From Vibrio sp. SCSIO 43137 (GTDB lineage Bacteria > Pseudomonadota > Gammaproteobacteria > Enterobacterales > Vibrionaceae), in the NCBI RefSeq assembly GCF_028201475.1, contig NZ_CP116383.1, positions 1,178,001 to 1,242,000 of the forward strand: DNA of 64,000 nt, written 5' to 3'. Both the position numbers and the translations under genes were made by a program. Each line of letters starts with the position of its first letter. Position 1 is the stretch's first letter. The notes under the pieces are model-generated. The model was not told the origin of the DNA. It worked only from the letters and a program-made list of their open reading frames with translations, and did not search any database. Shown here piece by piece: positions 19,067 through 26,080 of this stretch.

Positions 19067-20205
19067 TGGTTAGCCTCCTTGTTAGCCATCAGCAATTTTG
19101 CCGGTTGCGGGGCAATCTGCTTACCTGGCAGCATAGAGAGCAACGGATAGACCACCACCTGACGCGATTTATCACTCTGTTTTTCAAATCGTACAAAAAC
19201 CTGATTAGCTGACTGGCCGGTCAGGGTTACCCACTCTTTTTGTAGCTTGTCCTGACTATCAATAGTCCAGACATAGCCGTCGCGGGTCAGGGCGCTTAAA
19301 GGCAGAGTGACAATTTCCGGCTGTTGTCCAAGGCTGATGTTTACCTTCACCTGCTGATTCGGCAGCAGACGGTTATTACCCTGATAAGGCTGGCTGACAG
19401 AGAGCACCACTTCTCTCTGGCGGCTGGTGGAGTCGGCTTGAGGTGCAATGTAACGAACCTTTGCCGGCCATTGATTTCCGCTACGGTTGCCAACCTGAAG
19501 AGCTGGATCCATTAATGCAGATTTAACCTGCGGCCAGTTGGTTTCAGAAACAGGAAGTTTTACATCCAGAGAGTCACTGGCCGCCAGTTCAAAGGTAACC
19601 TGACCCGCTTCCAGCCATTCACCCGGGCTGACATTGCGCGACAGAATCACCGCATCAAACGGAGCTTCAATATTCGCTTCCTTCAACAGGGTTTCTGCAC
19701 TGGTGAACGACTGCTTTGCCTGAGCAAGGGCGGCTTTTGCGGCTTCCACCTGAGGTTCACGACGGGCAAAAGGCGAGCTGTTGCTTGGTGATAACATTTT
19801 CAGGGCTACGGTCTGCTCATGCAGTGCCTGCTTCAGGTTGAGTTCAGCCTGCTTAACGCTGTTGTTTGCCTGAGCGAGATTAGATTCAAGGGCGCTGGTA
19901 TTTAGCTTTGCCAGTGAAGAGCCTTTTGTTACCAGCACTCCCGGTTCAATGTCCGGATTCAGCCACGCAAGCTGGGCACTGCTGGATGCCTTAAGTTTTA
20001 CCGGCCAGCGTGCTGCTGTGGTTGCCAGTAGCGTCAGGCTGGATTTATGGTTTTCGGGGGTTACTTTTAATACGGAAACCGGTGTTTTTACCTCTGGTTT
20101 CTCAATAGCTTCAACCGGTTCGGGCTGCAAAATATCCAACACAACGATTGCTGCGAAAATCGCTCCGCAGCCCGCCAGAATTGCGAGAATATTTTTTAAC
20201 TTCAT
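19063..20205 (-). CDS. RND efflux periplasmic adaptor
   Basis: A 380-residue membrane-fusion protein partnering the RND pump. An N-terminal membrane anchor (about 5-25) is followed by a lipoyl half-motif, a coiled-coil hairpin (about 95-175, rich in Ala, Gln and Leu), the second lipoyl half with NIEAPFDAVILSRNVSPGEW, and beta-barrel and membrane-proximal domains. It lacks the lipobox of AcrA-type adaptors. It is first in a two-gene operon with a 4-base overlap. No outer-membrane channel or local regulator accompanies the pair. Confidence 0.92.
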   Translation of the reverse strand: MKLKNILAILAGCGAIFAAIVVLDILQPEPVEAIEKPEVKTPVSVLKVTPENHKSSLTLLATTAARWPVKLKASSSAQLAWLNPDIEPGVLVTKGSSLAKLNTSALESNLAQANNSVKQAELNLKQALHEQTVALKMLSPSNSSPFARREPQVEAAKAALAQAKQSFTSAETLLKEANIEAPFDAVILSRNVSPGEWLEAGQVTFELAASDSLDVKLPVSETNWPQVKSALMDPALQVGNRSGNQWPAKVRYIAPQADSTSRQREVVLSVSQPYQGNNRLLPNQQVKVNISLGQQPEIVTLPLSALTRDGYVWTIDSQDKLQKEWVTLTGQSANQVFVRFEKQSDKSRQVVVYPLLSMLPGKQIAPQPAKLLMANKEANQ

Positions 20206-20430
20206 ATATGGTTCCTTTGCCTTCGAATAAATGTGCCGTCAGGGGTTAGTGCGGCGATTTATATCATGGCGGAGGTTACCTTTAAGTTATCGGTAGGTAA
20301 CCGGAGGGTTTATGGTGGAAGGCAGGTGCCTGATAAAAGGAGAGAATGGATTTTTGATCGACTATACAGGGACAAAAAACTTAATGATGTGTTAATGCAA
20401 TCTATACGAGTAAAGCGTCTACCTTATCTG
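20206..20430. promoter_or_regulatory. Upstream region of the RND operon
   Basis: This 225-base gap between the HigA-type gene and the adaptor gene should contain the efflux operon promoter, read leftwards. I found no convincing operator or -35/-10 pair. A 141-residue frame on the plus strand across it runs antisense into the antitoxin gene and looks like a shadow. Confidence 0.3.
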
Positions 20431-20733
20431 TCAGGCAATAGCGTCAATACCCTTTTTCTTAGCAAGAGAGAGGAGTTTGAGTGCAGCGCCTTTTGGCTGG
20501 CTTACATTCTGTTCCCATTTTTGCACCAGCTTTGTGCTTACATTCAGGTATTCCGCCAGAACGGCCTGACTAAGATTAAAACGGCTTCGCAGGGCTTTAA
20601 CATCATTCGCATCAAATTCATTAACCGGAGTAAGGCACATTGCATCAAACTGGCGTAATGTCTGTTTATCCAGCTTCCCCTGCTTATGCAAACCTGTTGC
20701 TGTTTCATGAATGGTATTAAGGATATCACTCAT
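20431..20733 (-). CDS. HigA/NadS-type antitoxin-like helix-turn-helix protein, no toxin beside it
   Basis: A 100-residue protein with a C-terminal Xre/HTH_3 DNA-binding domain (about 43-95: NDVKALRSRFNLSQAVLAEYLNV, then KLVQKWEQNVSQPKGAALKL). This is the standard shape of HigA2/NadS antitoxins, which bind and neutralise a RelE-like toxin encoded immediately upstream. Here the upstream 125 bases contain only a hairpin and then a LysR gene, so no toxin is present on either side. It may be a stranded antitoxin or a plain repressor. Confidence 0.85.
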   Translation of the reverse strand: MSDILNTIHETATGLHKQGKLDKQTLRQFDAMCLTPVNEFDANDVKALRSRFNLSQAVLAEYLNVSTKLVQKWEQNVSQPKGAALKLLSLAKKKGIDAIA

Positions 20734-20773
20734 AATCTTATTACTCGTTTATCTGAATTCTGCTGAGATTGTG

Positions 20774-20798
20774 AAAGGGCGGTTATTTATCGCCCTTT
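20774..20798 (-). terminator. Hairpin after LysR gene
   Basis: AAAGGGCG at 20774-20781 pairs with CGCCCTTT at 20791-20798 around a 9-base AT-rich loop. It lies between the LysR gene end and the antitoxin-like gene on the same strand. The T tract is short, so its strength is uncertain. Confidence 0.5.
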
Positions 20799-20858
20799 AT
20801 GCTGAATGATAAAAGCAGAGTTTTGTAATGAAATATGTTCCCTGACTTGCTTACCCAC

Positions 20859-21758
20859 CTACCTAACCTCACCCCCCTCCTGCTTTAGAAAGTTAATCAA
20901 CGTCCGTATTCTCAGGGGCATATGGGCTTTGTTTTGATAAACGGCGTACATAGGAATGGTAGTGTTGTGTACATGGGGCAGGATCCTGACCAGCTTGCCG
21001 CTTGCCAGCTCATCCTTTACGGCAAAGTCGGGCATAATGCCAAACCCCATATGATTACAAAGAAACTCTTTTAGTGCGCTGGAGGTGCGGACCAGCACCT
21101 TAGGCTTTTTGCTTAGCTTAATGACATCACCCTGAGCCGATTTTAACGTCAGTACTTTGTCACCGTGTACTATCTGGTGTGTTACCCAGTCCAGTTTAAG
21201 CAGATCTTCTGCTGATTTAAGCTCATCAAAACGTTTCAGGTATTCAGGTGAAGCACAAAGAATATCAGTAAACTCGCTGGTTTTAGTGGCATACAGGCTG
21301 GAATCTTCAAGCATTGACGAAGCGCGGATAGCAATATCACAACGTGATTCAATCAAGTCGCTGTAACTGTCACTCTCAATAATATCCAACTGGATTTTCG
21401 GATACTGACTGAGAAACTGGCTAAAAAGGCGGATGTAAGCCGCATTGCCTATTGGCGTTGAAACCCGGATTAACCCGCTTGGTATGCTGGCGGACTTTTG
21501 CGCCTCGGTATTGGCCTGCATGGCCAAGTCCTGAATCATCTGGCACTTGTTGTAATAACTCTGCCCGGCTTCCGTCAGCGACAGCGACCGTGTGGTGCGC
21601 TGCAACAGGCGGGTATCTAAATTCTGCTCCAGCTTTGTGACTATCTGAGAAATCCTCGCCTTACCGACACCGAGTTGCTCCGCCGCTTTAGTAAAAGAAT
21701 GAGTTTCCACCACCTTGGTAAAGACCATCATGTCATCAATCGAGATCATTATTTTCAC
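20859..21758 (-). CDS. LysR-family transcriptional regulator
   Basis: A 299-residue LysR regulator of the CrgA/DhcR-like group. The N-terminal helix-turn-helix reads MMVFTKVVETHSFTKAAEQL, then ARISQIVTKLEQNLDTRLLQ. The frame starts with GTG at 21758; an in-frame ATG at 21749 gives MISIDD and is an equally good start. It is divergent from the QorB-like reductase gene across a 108-base gap, and LysR proteins of this group often repress such quinone or aldehyde reductases. The effector is unknown. Confidence 0.9.
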   Translation of the reverse strand: MKIMISIDDMMVFTKVVETHSFTKAAEQLGVGKARISQIVTKLEQNLDTRLLQRTTRSLSLTEAGQSYYNKCQMIQDLAMQANTEAQKSASIPSGLIRVSTPIGNAAYIRLFSQFLSQYPKIQLDIIESDSYSDLIESRCDIAIRASSMLEDSSLYATKTSEFTDILCASPEYLKRFDELKSAEDLLKLDWVTHQIVHGDKVLTLKSAQGDVIKLSKKPKVLVRTSSALKEFLCNHMGFGIMPDFAVKDELASGKLVRILPHVHNTTIPMYAVYQNKAHMPLRIRTLINFLKQEGGEVR

Positions 21759-21866
21759 ATAGTTTAGCCAGAGTTAACGATGAGTTTATCTTGCAGGTAA
21801 TTATTAATCAAACCGGAAACGATATAGTGGTCTCAACAAAACAGAGATGAACACGAGGAACAAAAC

Positions 21867-22721
21867 ATGATTGTAGTTACAGGCGCAACGGGTCAACTTG
21901 GCCGCTTAGTTATCAAACACTTAATCAATAAAGTAGATGCTTCAAACATCATTGCAGCGGTTCGCACACCTGCAAAAGCAAGTGACTTAGCGGATTTAGG
22001 CGTACAAGTTCGTGAAGCCGATTACTCAAAGCCGGAAACGCTGAACTCCGCATTTAAAGGTGCTGAAAAAGTGCTTCTGATTTCATCGAGTGAGATTGGG
22101 CAAAGGGCCGAGCAACACAAAAACGTTATTGATGCAGCAAAAGAGCAGGGCGTATCACTCGTGGCTTACACAAGCTTGCTGAATGCAGATACATCTCCGC
22201 TGGCGCTGGCTGAAGAACATATTGAAACTGAGAAACAGCTAAGCCAGAGCGGAGTGCCTTATGTGCTGCTACGCAACGGCTGGTATACAGAGAACTATCT
22301 GGCGAGTGTTCCTGCTTCTGTTGAACATGGTGCCTTTATTGGTAGTGCTGAAGCGGGAAAAATTAGCTCCGCTGCAAGAGAAGATTATGCTGAAGCAGCC
22401 GCGGCCGTGCTTACCGCACAAGCCCCACAGGCCGGAAAAGTGTATGAGTTAGCGGGAGATGAGTCTTACACGCTAACAGAGCTTGCAGCCTTAGTTAGTC
22501 AGGTGGCGGGCAAAGAGGTGCCTTATGTAAACCTGCCTGAAAACGAGTTTGAACAAGCTCTTATCGGCGCAGGGCTACCTGAACCACTGGTGGCATTGCT
22601 GGCAAACTCAGATGTTGGTGCATCAAAAGGCGGCCTGTTTGATGACAAAAAACAGCTAAGCACATTAATCGGCCACCCGACAAAAAGCCTGATTGCCATG
22701 CTCAAAGAGACAGTTCAGTAA
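21867..22721 (+). CDS. qorB: NAD(P)H:quinone oxidoreductase, QorB-like
   Basis: A 284-residue atypical SDR of the NmrA/HSCARG type, matching QorB (YtfG) of E. coli in length and motifs. The dinucleotide-binding start is VVTGATGQLGRLVIKHL. LLISSSEIGQRAEQHKNVIDAA and LLRNGWYTENYL are characteristic of QorB. It reduces quinones with NADPH in the cytoplasm and is thought to guard against redox stress. The divergent LysR gene is the probable regulator. The stop codon abuts a decayed fragment of a SnoaL-like gene (22721-22831). Confidence 0.88.
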   Translation: MIVVTGATGQLGRLVIKHLINKVDASNIIAAVRTPAKASDLADLGVQVREADYSKPETLNSAFKGAEKVLLISSSEIGQRAEQHKNVIDAAKEQGVSLVAYTSLLNADTSPLALAEEHIETEKQLSQSGVPYVLLRNGWYTENYLASVPASVEHGAFIGSAEAGKISSAAREDYAEAAAAVLTAQAPQAGKVYELAGDESYTLTELAALVSQVAGKEVPYVNLPENEFEQALIGAGLPEPLVALLANSDVGASKGGLFDDKKQLSTLIGHPTKSLIAMLKETVQ

Positions 22722-22831
22722 ACACAGCATTTTACGACCTGTTCCGCATTGAAAACGGCAAAATAGTAGAGCACTGGGATGTTATTCAGGAAATCCCTGA
22801 GAAAATGGCACATAGCAACGGTATGTTCTAA
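22721..22831 (+). pseudogene. 3' remnant of a SnoaL/NTF2-like gene
   Basis: Directly after qorB, in a different frame, 36 codons plus a stop encode NTAFYDLFRIENGKIVEHWD followed by VIQEIPEKMAHSNGMF. This matches the C-terminus of the SnoaL-like polyketide-cyclase family, where FRIENGKIVEHWDVIQ is highly conserved. There is no start codon or ribosome site, and the 5' part is missing. I read it as what is left of a gene removed by a deletion whose junction lies at the qorB stop. Confidence 0.75.
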
Positions 22832-22845
22832 GTCTAAATATACGA

Positions 22846-22865
22846 AGAGCCTCAATTGAGGCTCT
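22846..22865. terminator. Hairpin after qorB
   Basis: AGAGCCTC at 22846-22853 pairs perfectly with GAGGCTCT at 22858-22865 around AATT, followed by CTGGTTTTGG. It probably ends transcription from the qorB side. Confidence 0.7.
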
Positions 22866-22995
22866 CTGGTTTTGGGGGAGGGTAATAAAGGTCGTTTGTC
22901 CTTTTTCTTTATTCCAAATAGTCTTCGGGTATTTGTTAGGTGCTAATGTGATATATGAACTGGTGAAATGAAAGATAGTAGTGTCGGGCTCAGTC

Positions 22996-23777
22996 TCAGC
23001 TAGAGGATTGACTCTGATGAACTTCCTGAGCTGCATTTGATATCTCTGTAGTTAACTCATCTAAAAACTTATCTAGATCTGAAAAGTCGATTTCATCTGG
23101 TTTAATCCTCTTCTCGGTTAAAACCTGTTTGCATTCCTTAAAGTCGTTACTGCCACAATGCTCAGCTAAAAGCAGTATATCTTGGTCTAAAGAATCAATT
23201 AATTCAGATATGTTATTTTCTTTTAGGTTATCTGAACTGTTATGTAGTATTTCTTTAAACCATTCTTCCTCTACTTGATTTTCTATTGCTTTTTTACAGT
23301 TTTGGCGATAACTATTTGTATGCGATACTAAGGCGTAAAGTTTCTCCTTGCCTCTAAGTTTATAGGCCAACACAGGTTTTACGGAGGCAAATTCTAATAG
23401 AGCTTCTTCAAATGGAGGCAATAATTTTTTTGTATATCTGTACTCATTGCATCGACAAGATTTTGAAAGTGAGTGTTGATTAAATCGTAGGCAAACTGCT
23501 TACTTTTGTAGAAACCATCTAAATCTCCAAGCTGACTAGCCCTTTTTTCTACGTGATCAAAATACGCATTGGTAGCATCCTCTGGATCATATAGAGAGTG
23601 TATTATCGAGTAACGTATTTCTAACAGTTGATAAAGTACTCTTTTCGCGCTTTTTTTCGTATCTAGTTGTGTTTTATATAAATACCCAAAGCTACTCAGT
23701 ATTGCCGTTATCAGTATTCCGATTATACCAATTAAGGCTGCAATAATTTTTACATTGAACATATCTATGTTTTCCAT
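22996..23777 (-). pseudogene. Membrane-anchored protein of unknown function, split by a frameshift at an A7 run
   Basis: Two overlapping frames read leftwards (23777-23394 and 23421-22996) look like one gene. The first begins MENIDMFNVKIIAALIGIIG, with one membrane helix at about 7-31, and ends soon after an A7 run at about 23426-23432. A -1 shift there continues smoothly as KKLLPPFEEALLEFASVKPV into the second frame, giving about 260 residues: one helix, then a soluble, acidic, helical domain. The zero-frame codons CAA AAA AAT contain A AAA AAT, a possible slippery heptamer, so programmed slippage, mutation or a read error could each explain it. It is AT-rich and unlike its neighbours. No family recognised. 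Confidence 0.65.
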
Positions 23778-23828
23778 AATCTCTCACTTTAGCGCTTAAA
23801 CAAACAAGGTTTTAGAGCTTAAATCTAC

Positions 23829-25367
23829 TCAATCAACCACCCGCAGTGCGCGGTACTCATCATAGGCGAACTGGTCTGTCATACCGCTGATGTAGTCCTG
23901 AATAAGGCGTACGCGGAAGTAGAACTCCCAGACATCATCATCAAAATCGTATGGCAGAAAAGCGATATCCGGTTTTGTGCCTTTCTCTTCTTGCAGTGTT
24001 TTCATTGCAATGTCATAGGCTTTGAGGTGCTTGTTAGGCAGTTTTTTGTGCAGCCTTCTTTCGTAGAGCGGGGCAGTTTTGATATCGGCAAAAGTGGCTC
24101 TGTCGAGTAGCAACAACGGCTTATAGGCTTCCAGTAACCCCGTAATAATGGTGTAACCCTGAAGCTCACTTTTTTCGACATCGGGATCGCAGAAGGCGTA
24201 GTTCATTGCTACATTCTTAAGGGTTTTCACAATTGCATGGTTTTCGCTTTGGTCTTCAATTAGAGCGCGGTTAAATGAGCCGTTAAAAACCTGTTCGATA
24301 TTGTCTATGAACTGTTGGCAGGCATGCTGTGGTAAACGCTTATTGATCTCTACCCGTAAAGAAATAAAGAACTGACTGTCGGCACAGTTTTCAGCTTTTC
24401 GGGCGCTTGCTTCGGCGACAGCAACAATACTCTTCATGGCCGATTTATCATCAAGGTTGTATTCAGCCGCTACTTTTTGAAACTCTTCATCTAATACGCT
24501 ACTTAGTTGTTCAACGGTTAGAATGCCTTTCTCAACAGCGTCTTCAATATCGGCGATACCGTAAGAGATATCATCAGCGGCTTCCATAATGTATGAGAAG
24601 GGAGAACGGCAGTGAGAGTCCATAGATAACACGGTTTTCAGCGATTCTACATAGCGGTGCTCACTCATGTAGTAGCCGACCTTTTTCATCAGGTAGTTGT
24701 AGTTTTCCAGTTCGGCTTTCTGTTCATCGTTTTGATGTTTAGGCGCAGGGGTATCTGCCCTGCGGGTATACTTAAAAATGCCCGACACCTGAGAGTAGGT
24801 AAGGTTAAGGGCAAGAAGAGTATGTACTAAGCGAATCGCCTGAGCGTTGCCTTCAAAGTTAGAGAGATCCTGACGCACTTCCGGAGGCAAATCTAATCTT
24901 GGTTTATCGTCTTCACCAAGCGCTAATGAGGTTAAGTTGCGCGAGAACCAATCGTTAATGGCCTGCTCACCAAAGTGGCCGAAAGGAGGGTTGCCGACAT
25001 CATGCATCAGACAGGACATTTCTACGATGGATTCAAACTGGCGTTCAAGATCAGTTAGCTTGTATTGCTCGCGTTCTTCTTTACTCAGATTCTGAAAAAC
25101 AAGCTGGGTGATATAGCGCCCGACCTGCTGTACCTCAAGAGAGTGGGTGAGCCTGCTGCGTACAGCGGCATTTCTTTCTAACGGGAATACCTGAGTTTTT
25201 TGTTGTAAGCGGCGAATGGCGGCAGAGTTAAGAATCCGCCCGCGATCACTTTCAAAACTGCCTTGCAATGCAACTTTATCAGGCTCATTAAGGGGGCGAG
25301 GACGTGAGAGCGCACCATTGTGAAAGACTCTGGTGCCTCTGATTTTCTGATTAAAATTAATACTCAC
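23829..25367 (-). CDS. dgt: Deoxyguanosine triphosphate triphosphohydrolase
   Basis: This HD-domain enzyme hydrolyses dGTP to deoxyguanosine and tripolyphosphate, tuning dNTP pools. The GTG at 25367 is chosen because GGAGAG lies 8 bases upstream and because it gives 512 residues, close to the 505 of E. coli Dgt. The longer frame from 25427 has no ribosome site. Conserved blocks shared with E. coli Dgt include FESDRGRILNSAAIRRLQQK, THSLEVQQVGRYI, the HD motif MHDVGNPPFGHFGE, METALS-like IMEAADDISYGIADIEDAVE, and QDYISGMTD near the C-terminus. dGTPases of this type can also limit phage growth by depleting dGTP, relevant to the next two genes. Confidence 0.95.
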   Translation of the reverse strand: MSINFNQKIRGTRVFHNGALSRPRPLNEPDKVALQGSFESDRGRILNSAAIRRLQQKTQVFPLERNAAVRSRLTHSLEVQQVGRYITQLVFQNLSKEEREQYKLTDLERQFESIVEMSCLMHDVGNPPFGHFGEQAINDWFSRNLTSLALGEDDKPRLDLPPEVRQDLSNFEGNAQAIRLVHTLLALNLTYSQVSGIFKYTRRADTPAPKHQNDEQKAELENYNYLMKKVGYYMSEHRYVESLKTVLSMDSHCRSPFSYIMEAADDISYGIADIEDAVEKGILTVEQLSSVLDEEFQKVAAEYNLDDKSAMKSIVAVAEASARKAENCADSQFFISLRVEINKRLPQHACQQFIDNIEQVFNGSFNRALIEDQSENHAIVKTLKNVAMNYAFCDPDVEKSELQGYTIITGLLEAYKPLLLLDRATFADIKTAPLYERRLHKKLPNKHLKAYDIAMKTLQEEKGTKPDIAFLPYDFDDDVWEFYFRVRLIQDYISGMTDQFAYDEYRALRVVD

Positions 25368-25687
25368 TGCTAACTCTCCATCGGACAACACCAAAGCAAT
25401 GTAAACCGGATATGCCTCAATATCCATATCAGCTTGCTGGCGTTGTGATGTAGGTGAGTGAATAGGCTTTTAATTCAGTGGGTTGTGGTTGAGATTACGT
25501 CATTGGTGTTAGAAGTAACTAAAGTTAATCCAGTGAATGTGATTTAAATAGATTGAGTCAAGTTCCGGTATCACGGATTGTCAGTGTGTATTGGTATCAG
25601 TTTTCAGCCTTACACTATTCTGGAGCTGTTCTTTTCCTATAAAAGTATTAAAATCTGTGGATTATGTTCTTTTAAAGTGAAAAACAG
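25368..25687. promoter_or_regulatory. Divergent gap between dgt and the NUDIX gene
   Basis: About 320 AT-rich bases between the start codons of two divergent units. It must hold both promoters. I see no strong inverted repeat or recognisable operator in it. Confidence 0.35.
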
Positions 25688-26080
25688 ATGAAATCGATAG
25701 AAGTAGTGGCAGCCATAATTCAGCATGAAGATAAAACGTTGTGTGTTCAGCGTGGACCTGCGAAATATGACTATGTTCACCATAAATTTGAGTTTCCGGG
25801 TGGAAAGATAGAAGAAGGTGAAAGTGGTGAGCAGGCGATTATCCGTGAGCTGAAAGAAGAGCTTCATCTTGATGTTTCTACAGCTGATTACTTTATGACT
25901 GTCGATCATACTTATCCAGACTTCCATATCACGATGCATGCCTATATTTGTCCTGTAGAGAATCGAGATATTGTTCTAACGGAACACATTGATGCTAAGT
26001 GGTTGTCAGTTGAAGAGTTACCAAATTTAGATTGGGCTGCGGCAGATATTCCTTTTGTTGAAAAACTAAAGGAAGCTTGA
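25688..26080 (+). CDS. NUDIX hydrolase, MutT-like
   Basis: A 130-residue nucleotide pyrophosphohydrolase. The NUDIX box is complete: GGKIEEGESGEQAIIRELKE followed by ELHLDV (about 38-63), matching GX5EX7REUXEEXGU except for a Leu-His at the end. Length and the N-terminus KSIEVVAAIIQHEDKTLCVQRG resemble MutT/NudG-type enzymes that clean modified dNTPs. The stop overlaps the helicase ATG by one base (TGATG), so the two proteins are translationally coupled and probably act together. The exact substrate is unknown. Confidence 0.92.
   Translation: MKSIEVVAAIIQHEDKTLCVQRGPAKYDYVHHKFEFPGGKIEEGESGEQAIIRELKEELHLDVSTADYFMTVDHTYPDFHITMHAYICPVENRDIVLTEHIDAKWLSVEELPNLDWAAADIPFVEKLKEA

Noticed and set aside
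15977..20205. Several 60-180 residue plus-strand frames opposite the RND operon
   Set aside because: They are antisense shadows of GC-richer coding sequence; none has a ribosome site or protein-like composition.
20233..20658. A 141-residue plus-strand frame across the RND upstream gap
   Set aside because: Its 3' half is antisense to the well-supported HigA-type gene and its 5' half is not protein-like.
22782..23036. An 84-residue minus-strand frame after the split membrane-protein gene
   Set aside because: It overlaps the end of the second frame and the qorB terminator, starts without a ribosome site and resembles no protein.
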